Source: Bradyrhizobium yuanmingense
GTDB lineage: Bacteria > Pseudomonadota > Alphaproteobacteria > Rhizobiales > Xanthobacteraceae
Length of the DNA: 34,640 nt
NCBI RefSeq assembly: GCF_029167105.1
Contig: NZ_JARFML010000055.1
Coordinates: forward strand, 1-34,640
Direction of reading: 5' to 3'
Position numbers and translations under genes: made by a program
The notes under the pieces: generated by a model
Told to the model about the DNA's origin: nothing
Seen by the model: the letters and a program-made list of their open reading frames with translations, nothing else
Database searches by the model: none
Part shown: positions 15,959 through 23,192 of the stretch, piece after piece
Layout of the letters: each line of letters opens with the position of its first letter
How positions within the stretch are numbered: the first letter of the stretch is position 1

Positions 15959-16420
15959 TCACATCACCTGATGCACGTCGATCACGACGCGATCCGCATG
16001 GCGCGCCGCTGATGCCACGAAAATGTGTTCCATCAGCCAGCGGTACGTCTCGTGCCCGGTCTCGAACTTCGGCACGGTGCGGAAATAGATCAGCTTCGGA
16101 TCGACCGGCTCGCCGCGCTTGAGCTTTTGCAGCAGCTCGACCGGGCCGAAGCGCATACCCTTGTTCTCGACGTAGACGGTTGCACCGTCGTCGGTCTCGA
16201 AGGCGTATTTCGCTTCGAGATCGATCAGCTCGTTGGGCCGGACGGTCTGGAAGTCGGCGCCGAACGGGAGCACCCTTCCGCTGACCGCGCCCGTCACCTC
16301 GCCGCCGATGATCGGAATGATGCGGCGAACGCCGATCCCGGTCTCGCCGGCGGTGACGACGTCGCCGATCCGCGCAGTGATGGTGAAGACGTATTTGGTA
16401 TCCAGCGTCGGTGTGGTCAT
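15959..16420 (-). CDS. DUF3237 (UPF0311) family protein
   Basis: The 153-residue, beta-rich protein has blocks PIIGGEVTGAVSGRVLPFGADF and YFRTVPKFETGHETYRWL characteristic of DUF3237. GGAGG stands five bases before the ATG at 16420, which favours it over a start four codons upstream. The family is of unknown function and often sits near transport or catabolic genes. Here it lies 201 bp downstream of the TRAP transporter in the same direction, across a palindromic repeat. Confidence 0.85.
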   Translation of the reverse strand: MTTPTLDTKYVFTITARIGDVVTAGETGIGVRRIIPIIGGEVTGAVSGRVLPFGADFQTVRPNELIDLEAKYAFETDDGATVYVENKGMRFGPVELLQKLKRGEPVDPKLIYFRTVPKFETGHETYRWLMEHIFVASAARHADRVVIDVHQVM

Positions 16421-16450
16421 GTCTGCCTCCAATGTATCGACGAGGCGCTG

Positions 16451-16600
16451 CCTTCCCTTCTCCCGTTGTGGGAGAAGGTGGGGCGAAGCGCAGGATGAGG
16501 GGTCGCTTCAAACGCGGGTGCTCGCGGAGAGAGACCCCTCACCCGTCTCGCCGCTTTGCGGCGAGCCACCCTCTCCCACAGGGGGGGAGGGGAAGAGAGC
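16451..16600. repeat. Long imperfect palindromic repeat, copy 1
   Basis: TTCCCTTCTCCCGTTGTGGG opens the element and CCACCCTCTCCCACAGGGGG closes it, with internal hairpins (CTCGCCGCTTTGCGGCGAG at about 16546-16564). The same CCCTCACCC and GGGAGA-rich structure recurs at 18506 and 22291. It separates the TRAP operon from the DUF3237 gene. Confidence 0.8.
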
Positions 16601-16621
16601 TTGCCGCGTTGTCACCCATGC

Positions 16622-17941
16622 CTAATGCGCCATCATCCGCGTCGGCAGCCATATTGCTAGCAGCGGGAAGGCGACCAGGATCGCGAGGCGCACCAGGTCC
16701 GTCGCCACGAATGGGCTCACGCCCCTGAAGATGGTGGAGAAGGAAACGTCCTTCACCACGCTTTTGATGACGAACACGTTCATGCCCACCGGTGGAGTGA
16801 TCAGGCCGAGCTCGACGGTCATGACGATGATGATGCCGAACCAGATCGGGTCAAAGCCGAGATGGAGGATGACCGGGAAGATGATCGGCACGGTCAGGAT
16901 GATCATCGCCATGGCATCCATCAGGCAGCCGAGCACGAGATACATCACCAAGATCAGCCCCAGCACCCCATAGGGCCCAAGGCCGAGGCCGGTGAGGAGC
17001 TCCGTCACCTTCTGCGGCGTCTGCGTGACCGTCAGGAAGTAGCCGAAGATCAGCGCGCCGATCAGCACCGTGAACACGGCGGCGGAGGTGCGCGTTGCCT
17101 GCAGCAGCGAGGCCAGCACCTTTTCGCGGTCGAGGCGGCGTGTCAGCACGCCGATGATGAAGGCGCCAGCCGCGCCCACGCCCCCCGCCTCCGTCGGCGT
17201 GAAGCGTGGCAGGAAGGGTAGGCCGTACAGGCCTCCGATGACGAACAGGAACAGCAGGACGGGGGCCCAGATCTCTTTCAATCCCACGAATCGCTCGCGC
17301 CACGGCGTCACCTTGCCCCTGGGCAAAAAGTCGGGGCGGAAATAGCCGATCAGGAAGATCGTGAGCATGTACATGGTCATCGCGAGCAAGCCCGGGATGA
17401 TGCCGGCGATGAAGAGTTTTCCGATGTCCTGCTCGGTGATGATACCGTAGACGGCCAGCACGGTGGAGGGCGGAAGCATCGCACCCAGCGTGCCGCCCGC
17501 CGCGATCACGCCAGTGGCGAACGATTGCGGGTAGCCGAAGCGCCGCATCTCGGGATAGGCGACGGCGGAGAAGGTCGCGGCGGTCGCGACCGACGAGCCG
17601 CAGATCGCGGCAAAGCCGCCGCAGGCACCGACCGTGGCGATGCCGAGCCCGCCGCGCAAATGTCCGACGAAGCCGTTGGCGGCGCGGAATAGCTCGCGGC
17701 TCATGCCGGAATTGCTGACGAAGGCGCCCATCAGCAGGAACATCGGGATCACGCCGAACGTGTAGTCGGTCACGGTCCGCATGGTGACCTGACCGACCAT
17801 CTTCAGGGCCGGTGTCGAGCCGACGAGATAGCTGAAGCCGCACACGCCGACGAGGCCCATCGCCATGCCGACCGGCACGCGCAGCAGCATCAGGGCGAAC
17901 AGGGCAACGAAGCCAATGACGGCGACGGCGTCGGTACTCAT
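16622..17941 (-). CDS. dctM: TRAP transporter large permease (DctM type)
   Basis: This 439-residue polytopic protein has about 11-13 membrane segments and the TRAP large-subunit blocks RVPVGMAMGLVG, GGLGIATVGACGGFAAICGSS and GGTLGAMLPPSTVLAVYGI, plus LITPPVGMNVFVIK near the end. It carries the substrate with sodium symport across the inner membrane, working with the small subunit DctQ and periplasmic DctP. It starts two bases after the DctQ stop, so the two are tightly coupled. The substrate is most often a carboxylate in this family; none can be named here. Confidence 0.94.
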   Translation of the reverse strand: MSTDAVAVIGFVALFALMLLRVPVGMAMGLVGVCGFSYLVGSTPALKMVGQVTMRTVTDYTFGVIPMFLLMGAFVSNSGMSRELFRAANGFVGHLRGGLGIATVGACGGFAAICGSSVATAATFSAVAYPEMRRFGYPQSFATGVIAAGGTLGAMLPPSTVLAVYGIITEQDIGKLFIAGIIPGLLAMTMYMLTIFLIGYFRPDFLPRGKVTPWRERFVGLKEIWAPVLLFLFVIGGLYGLPFLPRFTPTEAGGVGAAGAFIIGVLTRRLDREKVLASLLQATRTSAAVFTVLIGALIFGYFLTVTQTPQKVTELLTGLGLGPYGVLGLILVMYLVLGCLMDAMAMIILTVPIIFPVILHLGFDPIWFGIIIVMTVELGLITPPVGMNVFVIKSVVKDVSFSTIFRGVSPFVATDLVRLAILVAFPLLAIWLPTRMMAH

Positions 17942-17943
17942 GC

Positions 17944-18453
17944 TCACTCCGTCACCTTGATCTTGGGTTCTTGCATGTCTTCGGGGTGGAAGATCAGCCG
18001 GTACGTGCGGATCGCGATCAGCAGCACGGCGCAGACGTCGCCGATCCAAGCGACGAGGAAGAACGGCCATGTCGGCATGTGCAGGTCGAAGGTCTGGACG
18101 TTGTCGTTGTAGGTCAGCCGGACCTTGTCGAACAGCGTCCAGGTCTGCACGGTGACGACGAACAGCAGCACCAGGGTCGCGAACACGTCGATCATGCGCT
18201 GGTAGCGCGGTCCGACATTGGCCCAGACCAGGTCCACCGTGATGTGGGTGCCGCGATAGGAGGTTGCGGCGATGCCCCAGAAGATGAGGATGCCGAGCAG
18301 CATGCGGCCGATGTCGAAGGAATCAGGGATCGAATAGTTCAGGGTGTTGCGCAACAGCACCGACAGAAAGATGTCGAGCGCGACGATGCCGACGAAGCCG
18401 GCCGCGATCCATTCGATCGAGTCGATGACGCGGTCCATCCAGGAGCGCTTCAT
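17944..18453 (-). CDS. dctQ: TRAP transporter small permease (DctQ type)
   Basis: The 169-residue protein has four membrane helices (about 14-32, 48-66, 86-108, 128-150). WGIAATSYRGTHITVDLVWA is the signature region of the small TRAP subunit. It forms the membrane complex with DctM just downstream. It is separated from the upstream DctP gene by about 220 bp that hold a palindromic repeat, which may stabilise the dctP part of the message or reduce readthrough into dctQM. Confidence 0.92.
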   Translation of the reverse strand: MKRSWMDRVIDSIEWIAAGFVGIVALDIFLSVLLRNTLNYSIPDSFDIGRMLLGILIFWGIAATSYRGTHITVDLVWANVGPRYQRMIDVFATLVLLFVVTVQTWTLFDKVRLTYNDNVQTFDLHMPTWPFFLVAWIGDVCAVLLIAIRTYRLIFHPEDMQEPKIKVTE

Positions 18454-18505
18454 GGGGTGGTCCTACCGGGTGAGGTGATTCGTTTAAGCCAGATGTCGCC
18501 GCGCG

Positions 18506-18661
18506 TCTTGCCTCTCCCCGCGTGCGGGGAGAGGCCGCAGCGCATCGAAGATGCGATGCGGGTGAGGGGGACTCTCCGCGAGTCCGTCTGTCACTATCGT
18601 TGCGGAAGCAGCCCCTCACCCCGACCCTCTCCCCGTAAGGACGGGGAGAGGGGGAGAGAGC
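18506..18661. repeat. Long imperfect palindromic repeat, copy 2, between dctP and dctQ
   Basis: CCTCTCCCCGCGTGCGGGGA opens the element and CCTCTCCCCGTAAGGACGGG closes it. The structure is like the copies at 16451 and 22291. It lies inside what would otherwise be a single dctPQM operon. Confidence 0.8.
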
Positions 18662-18672
18662 CCGCCACCGTG

Positions 18673-19689
18673 TCACTCCGCCAACGCGTTGTACTTCTTC
18701 AGCGAGGCTTTGAGATCCGCGAGCGCGGCGTCGGGATCGGCGCCGGCCTTCTTGGCGCCGTCGCCCCAGGTCTTGACCAGCGGCTCGGCGGCCTTCTTCC
18801 AGGCCGCGATCTGCTCGGGCGTCAGCTTGTAGACCTCATGGCTGGATTCCGCCTTCACCTTGGCGATGCCGGCGTCCTCGAACTTGCCCCAATGCTCGCC
18901 GACCGCGCCTGCCATCTCGACCGTGCAGTTCTTGTCGATCGCGGCCTTCTGCTTGTCGGACATCGCATTGTACTTGTCCTTGTTGATCACGAACACGAAG
19001 GTCGTGGTGTAGAGCGGCGCCTCCATGTCGTATTTGGTCACCTTGTCGATACCGAACAGCACGAGGGAGCCCCACGGGAAGGTGACGCCGTCGGCGACGC
19101 CGCGCTCGATGATGTCGCGGACTTCCGGTGCCGAGGATTGCACGTTGGTGCCGCCGAGCGAGGTGACGAAGTTCGCCATGGTGGCGTGGGCGGGGCGGAT
19201 CTTCATGCCCTTCACGTCCTCGGGGTTGACGATCTTCTTGGTGCGGGAATGGAACGAGGAGGGCGAGTGGACGAAGGCGAGGCAGTATTTGACGTCCTTC
19301 ATCTCCTTCTCGGCATATTTGCGATACCAGGCGTCGAGCCCCATCGAGCCGCCCTTGGCATCCGAGATCAGGAACGGCAATTCCCCGGCGCCGATGATCG
19401 GGAAGCGGCCGGGCTGGTAGCCGGGATTGACATAGGTGACGTCGGCGATGCCGTCGCGCGCCATGTCGTAATGGTCGAAGGCCTTGCCGAGCTGCTGGGC
19501 CGGAAACACCTTGCCGGTAATGGTGCCGCCGGAATCCTTGTTCACCGCAGCCACCCAGTCTTCCAGCGATTTCTGCAGCGGATGCGATGCCGGCACCCAG
19601 TGCGAGACCTTCAGGTCAAATGTCTTGTCCTGCGCGAGCGCAGGGCTCACGCTTGCTGCCAGCAGCAAGGCCAGACAGGCTTTCCTCAT
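18673..19689 (-). CDS. dctP: TRAP transporter substrate-binding protein (DctP type)
   Basis: The 338-residue periplasmic protein has a signal peptide (MRKACLALLLAASVSPALA). Family features include VSHWVPASHPLQ near the N-terminus and DVKGMKIRPAHATMANFVTS, whose Arg normally binds the ligand carboxylate. The ATG at 19689 follows GGGAGAG by seven bases; a GTG directly before it is less likely to be used. First gene of the TRAP cluster. A 10-bp palindrome TAACATGTTA lies 54 bp upstream and may be an operator. Confidence 0.94.
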   Translation of the reverse strand: MRKACLALLLAASVSPALAQDKTFDLKVSHWVPASHPLQKSLEDWVAAVNKDSGGTITGKVFPAQQLGKAFDHYDMARDGIADVTYVNPGYQPGRFPIIGAGELPFLISDAKGGSMGLDAWYRKYAEKEMKDVKYCLAFVHSPSSFHSRTKKIVNPEDVKGMKIRPAHATMANFVTSLGGTNVQSSAPEVRDIIERGVADGVTFPWGSLVLFGIDKVTKYDMEAPLYTTTFVFVINKDKYNAMSDKQKAAIDKNCTVEMAGAVGEHWGKFEDAGIAKVKAESSHEVYKLTPEQIAAWKKAAEPLVKTWGDGAKKAGADPDAALADLKASLKKYNALAE

Positions 19690-19742
19690 CACGCGTCTCT
19701 CCCTTTTGCGACGGCGGGCTTCGTTGGCCCGGTCTCGTTAAT

Positions 19743-19752
19743 TAACATGTTA
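19743..19752. promoter_or_regulatory. Short palindrome upstream of dctP, possible operator
   Basis: TAACATGTTA is a perfect 10-bp palindrome in an AT-rich patch (TTAATTAACATGTTATCTAG) that stands out from GC-rich surroundings, 54 bp before the dctP start. It is a candidate promoter/operator. No regulator gene sits beside the cluster. Confidence 0.35.
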
Positions 19753-19880
19753 TCTAGTTCGCCGGCGCGTTCAAGCCGGAATTGAGGCGCGCCGTGTCGC
19801 GCCATCTACGTCAGCCATGTTGCATGGATTTGTCGCTGCTCGGGCGACCACCGCTCTCCCTTTACGCAAACGTTATATGG

Positions 19881-20048
19881 TATAATCATCGCCTGCTAGC
19901 CTTTGCCACAAGCAGGCTGCGACCAAAGCCTAACAGGATCGGAAGCAGCATGTATTGCGGACAAAGGTCGCAATCGTCGGGCCGTTGCGGCGACGGCGGG
20001 GCTCGTTTCAAACATCTGCACAAATTCCGTTTAAAGCTTTGTAGGTGA
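19881..20048 (+). other. Candidate small transcript with extended -10 promoter and a 32-codon reading frame
   Basis: The 414-bp gap between dctP and the thioesterase gene has no clear gene. It does hold TATGGTATAAT (TATAAT at 19881-19886 with a TG extended -10), the best consensus -10 seen in the window. Downstream is a hairpin GCCTGCT/AGCAGGC (19891-19917), then an ATG at 19950 behind GGAAG that opens a 32-codon frame ending at 20048 (MYCGQRSQSSGRCG..., basic with three Cys). It could be a small RNA, a short peptide gene, or simply the leader of the thioesterase gene at 20104. Confidence 0.3.
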
Positions 20049-20103
20049 TGCATTCCTCGCGTCATTCGCTTCCAATGCAACAAGGCAATGAAGCGAGACC
20101 GCC

Positions 20104-20523
20104 ATGACCCGCACCGACATCCCCGCCGGCTACGAGCCGCATTTCCGTAAAGCGCCGCTGACCGATCCCTGGGAGCCGCTCTATTCGAAGAAGACCGACA
20201 AGGGCGTCACCGTCGGACTGCGCCTGGCGACGCCACACACCAACGCCCGCGGACTGATCCATGGCGGGCTGATCGCGGCGCTCGCTGACGCCGCCATGGG
20301 CTACAGCTGCGCCCAGGCGACGGGCTGGACCACGTCATTCGTCACCATCTCGATGTCGGTCGACTATGTCGGCGCCGCCGAGATCGGCCAATGGCTCGCG
20401 GTCGAGGGCGAGGCGATCAAGACCGGGAACACGATCTGCTTCGCGCAGTGCCTGGTGAAGGCGGACGACGCCGTGATCGCGCGGGCCAGCGGCACGTTCC
20501 GCGTGGTGCCGAAGAAGGGGTGA
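20104..20523 (+). CDS. PaaI-like hotdog-fold acyl-CoA thioesterase
   Basis: The 139-residue single hotdog domain carries the PaaI-type catalytic helix NARGLIHGGLIAALADAAMG, with His53-Gly-Gly and Asp62 as the usual active-site positions. The FVTISMSVDYVGAAEIGQWL strand block follows. Such enzymes hydrolyse acyl- or aryl-CoA thioesters in the cytoplasm. The first ATG of the frame is used; no strong ribosome site is visible (GAAGCGAG lies upstream). It stands alone between a repeat and a promoter-bearing gap. Confidence 0.88.
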   Translation: MTRTDIPAGYEPHFRKAPLTDPWEPLYSKKTDKGVTVGLRLATPHTNARGLIHGGLIAALADAAMGYSCAQATGWTTSFVTISMSVDYVGAAEIGQWLAVEGEAIKTGNTICFAQCLVKADDAVIARASGTFRVVPKKG

Positions 20524-20540
20524 AGCCCACTCTCTCCGTC

Positions 20541-20628
20541 GTCATGCCCGGGCTTGACCCGGGCATCCACGTCTTTGGCGCTACATGCGTTGAGGCGCGT
20601 GGATGGCCGGGACAAGCCCGGCCATGAC
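20541..20628. repeat. Intergenic palindromic repeat (GTCATGCCCGGGCTTG type)
   Basis: A near-identical partner of the repeat at 9031-9115: GTCATGCCCGGGCTTGACCC at the left and GGGACAAGCCCGGCCATGAC at the right. It lies between the convergent thioesterase and LysR genes. Confidence 0.85.
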
Positions 20629-20637
20629 GGAGAAAGA

Positions 20638-21528
20638 TCACCCAAACCTCCACTCCGCCGTCTCCACCACGAGATCGACGAACGCGCGCACCTTGGCCGA
20701 GAGCAGGCGCGAGGTCGGGTAGACGATGTGGATCGGCAGCGCCGGCTGCTCGTATTGCGCCAGCACGATCTTCAGGCGTCCGCGCTTCAGGCCCTCGGCG
20801 GCCTGATAGGCCAGCACCCGCGTCACGCCGCCGCCGGCCTCGGCATATTGCAGGGCGGCGTCGGCGCTGTTGCTGATGAAGCGAGGCGACAGCGGCAGCC
20901 CGATATCGCTGCCGTCGCGCAGGAAACGCCATTCGGACCAGGGGCCGAACTGGATGGTCTGGTGCGTGGCGAGCGCTTCCGGCGTCTTCGGCTCGCCGTT
21001 GCGCTTGAGATAACCTGGCGCGGCCACCACGATCCGCCGCATCTCGCCGACCTGGCGTGCGACTAGCGAGGAATCGGCAAGATGGCCGATCCGCACCGCG
21101 GCGTCGACGGCGTCCTCGACCAGGTTGACGAGATGATCGGACAGCCTGAGCTCTGCCGTGACCTCGGGATAACGCTTGAGATAGGCGGTCATGACCGGCC
21201 CGACATGCAGGCGGCCGAAGCCGACCGGCGCCGACACGACGAGGCGCCCGCTCGGCCGATGGCGTTCCTCCCGTGCCGAGCCGTCGGCCTCCTCGACATC
21301 GGCGAGGATGCGCCGCGCGCGCTCCAGGTAGCGCGTGCCGACGTCGGTCAGCGTCACCTGCCGCGTGGTCCGCTGCAGCAGCCGCGCGCCGAGATGCTCC
21401 TCCAGCGCCGCGATCATCCGCGTCACCGCCGACGGCGACAGCCGCAGTTTGCGTGCGGCCGGCGCAAAGCCGCGCAGGTCGGCGACCGTGACGAAGACTT
21501 GCATGGCTTCCAGGCGGTCCATGGACAT
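20638..21528 (-). CDS. LysR-family transcriptional regulator
   Basis: This 296-residue regulator has an N-terminal winged HTH (MDRLEAMQVFVTVADLRGFA, then KLRLSPSAVTRMIAALEEHL) and a C-terminal periplasmic-binding-like effector domain. Its RLLQRTTRQVTLTDVG and GRLVVSAPVGFGR blocks are of the transcriptional-repressor/activator group often annotated DhcR- or AaeR-like. Start is the ATG at 21528, or the second Met at 21522. It is divergent from the pyridoxamine-oxidase-like gene, with a LysR-type box between them at 21530, so it most likely controls that gene and itself. Confidence 0.92.
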   Translation of the reverse strand: MSMDRLEAMQVFVTVADLRGFAPAARKLRLSPSAVTRMIAALEEHLGARLLQRTTRQVTLTDVGTRYLERARRILADVEEADGSAREERHRPSGRLVVSAPVGFGRLHVGPVMTAYLKRYPEVTAELRLSDHLVNLVEDAVDAAVRIGHLADSSLVARQVGEMRRIVVAAPGYLKRNGEPKTPEALATHQTIQFGPWSEWRFLRDGSDIGLPLSPRFISNSADAALQYAEAGGGVTRVLAYQAAEGLKRGRLKIVLAQYEQPALPIHIVYPTSRLLSAKVRAFVDLVVETAEWRFG

Positions 21529-21529
21529 T

Positions 21530-21546
21530 ATTGCATATATCGCAAT
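21530..21546. promoter_or_regulatory. LysR-type binding box
   Basis: ATTGCATATATCGCAAT is a perfect ATTGC-N7-GCAAT dyad containing the T-N11-A core of LysR-type sites. It starts two bases from the LysR start codon and about 100 bp upstream of the divergent gene. Confidence 0.6.
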
Positions 21547-21643
21547 GATGAAGTGTCAAGCTGCTCAATTGCGTTAGACGCCGAAAGGCCCAGATTAGGC
21601 GCGAAAGACGCAGCAATGCGCCGGAGTTTCAGGAGACGTCCCG

Positions 21644-22270
21644 ATGACGGCAATTCATACTTATGCCAGCGACGTGGCCTTTTCGCCGGCGGTGAAGACG
21701 ATCCAGGCGCGCAAGGGCTCGCGCGAGGCCTATGCGCGCAGCGAGCAGCGCGGCTGGCGCACCGAGGTCGACGACAATCTCGCCGCGTTCCTGGCCGACG
21801 CCAACAGCTTCTATTTCGCCACGGCCTCAGCCGACGGCCAGCCTTATATCCAGCACCGCGGCGGCCCGAAGGGCTTTCTCAAGGTGCTGGACAAGCAGAC
21901 GCTCGCCTTCGCCGACTACGCCGGCAACCAGCAGTTCATCACGCAAGGAAATCTCTCGGAGAATCCCAAGGCCTACATCTTCGTGATGGACTACGCCCAT
22001 CGTCGCCGTGTGAAGATCTGGGGCGAGGCGCGCGTGGTCGAGGACGACGAAGCGCTGACCACGTCACTGATGCCGAAAGACTACCGCGCCCGGCCGGAGC
22101 AGGTGATCCTGTTCAAGATCGCAGCCTGGGACACCAACTGCCCGCAGCACATCCCGCAGAAGTTTGATGCAGCCGATGTCGCGGCCGCGCTGGCGGCAAG
22201 GGATCAGCGGATCGCGGAATTGGAGGCGGAAGTTGCGGCGCTGAAGGGGGAGAAGCCTGCGGCGGAATAA
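21644..22270 (+). CDS. Pyridoxamine 5'-phosphate oxidase-like flavin-binding protein
   Basis: The 208-residue split-barrel protein shows FLADANSFYFATASADGQPY then QHRGGPKGFLKVLDKQTLAF, the FMN-binding pattern of the PNPOx-like superfamily, and NPKAYIFVMDYAHRRRVKIWGEARVV. It ends in a short coiled coil (AALAARDQRIAELEAEVAAL). AGGAG lies upstream of the ATG at 21644. Many relatives reduce or bind flavin, F420 or haem; the substrate is unknown. The adjacent divergent LysR gene is its probable regulator. Confidence 0.88.
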   Translation: MTAIHTYASDVAFSPAVKTIQARKGSREAYARSEQRGWRTEVDDNLAAFLADANSFYFATASADGQPYIQHRGGPKGFLKVLDKQTLAFADYAGNQQFITQGNLSENPKAYIFVMDYAHRRRVKIWGEARVVEDDEALTTSLMPKDYRARPEQVILFKIAAWDTNCPQHIPQKFDAADVAAALAARDQRIAELEAEVAALKGEKPAAE

Positions 22271-22290
22271 AGGCCCTGAGCGCACGCTCG

Positions 22291-22430
22291 GTGCACCCTC
22301 GCCCCTTGTGGGAGAGGGTGGCTTCGATGCGAAGCATCGAAGCCGGGTGAGGGGTTTCTATCCTCACGAACGGTCCTACGAGTGTCCGGCGCTTCGCGCC
22401 ACCTTCTCCCACAAGGGGGAAGGGAAGCGG
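22291..22430. repeat. Long imperfect palindromic repeat, copy 3
   Basis: CCCTCGCCCCTTGTGGGAGA at the left and CACCTTCTCCCACAAGGGGG at the right, with an inner hairpin GGCTTCGATGCGAAGCATCG. Related to the copies at 16451 and 18506. It lies between the convergent oxidase-like gene and livF. Confidence 0.82.
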
Positions 22431-22460
22431 AGCTCGCGGCGGCGCTACAGCGCGATACCA

Positions 22461-23192
22461 CTAAATCACGCTCTCGCCTTCGTGCTGGAAGCCGAGATAG
22501 CTTGCCGCGACCCGCTCGTTTGCCGCGATGTCGCTGGCCTTGCCGCTGAGCACGAACTCGCCGAGCTCCATGACATAAGCCTGATCCGCGATCTTCAGCG
22601 CGGCCTGTGCGTTCTGCTCGACCAGCAGCACGGAGACGCCGGCGGCGCGGAGCTCGGTGACGATGCGGAAGATGTCGGCGACGATGATCGGCGCAAGGCC
22701 AAGGCTCGGCTCGTCCAGCATCAGGAGCTTCGGCTCGCCCATCAGCGCGCGGCCCATCGCGAGCATCTGCTGCTCGCCGCCGGAGAGCGTACCGGCGAGC
22801 TGCTTGCGCCGCTCCTTCAGCCGCGGAAACAGCGCATAGACCCGCTCCATCGAGGCTTTGGCCTTGCTGCGCTCGATCCGGAACGCGCCCAGCTCGAGAT
22901 TGTCCTCGACATTCATGGTCACGAACAATTCGCGATGCTCGGGAACAAGACCGAGGCCCATCGCGACACGGTCCTCGATGTCGAGCCGGGCGAGATCCTG
23001 CCCGGCAAAGGCGACGCGGCCCTTCAGGGGCAGGATGCCCATGATGGCCGAAAGCAGCGTGGTCTTGCCGGCGCCGTTGGCGCCGACGATGGTCACGATC
23101 TCGTTGGCGCCGACCTCGAGCGAGACCGAACGCACCGCCTCGACCTTGCCATAGGCGACATGCGCGTCGGTGACGGACAACAGCGTGCTCAT
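22461..23192 (-). CDS. livF: ABC transporter ATP-binding protein, LivF type
   Basis: The 243-residue ATPase has Walker A GANGAGKTT (37-45), ABC signature LSGGEQQMLAMGRAL, Walker B LLMLDEPSLGL and the LivF tail LVEQNAQAALKIADQAYVM. It energises uptake together with the fused LivM-LivG protein and LivH. Its ATG overlaps the upstream stop by four bases (ATGA), so the genes are translationally coupled. Last gene of the operon. Confidence 0.95.
   Translation of the reverse strand: MSTLLSVTDAHVAYGKVEAVRSVSLEVGANEIVTIVGANGAGKTTLLSAIMGILPLKGRVAFAGQDLARLDIEDRVAMGLGLVPEHRELFVTMNVEDNLELGAFRIERSKAKASMERVYALFPRLKERRKQLAGTLSGGEQQMLAMGRALMGEPKLLMLDEPSLGLAPIIVADIFRIVTELRAAGVSVLLVEQNAQAALKIADQAYVMELGEFVLSGKASDIAANERVAASYLGFQHEGESVI

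Noticed and set aside
17971..19785. A 604-codon plus-strand frame opposite dctQ and dctP
   Set aside because: Antisense shadow across two genes and a non-coding repeat; low-complexity composition, no recognisable domain.
16451..22430. Repeated CCCTCTCCC-type units as a CRISPR-like array
   Set aside because: Copies are kilobases apart, palindromic and of unequal interior, with no regular spacer or cas gene.
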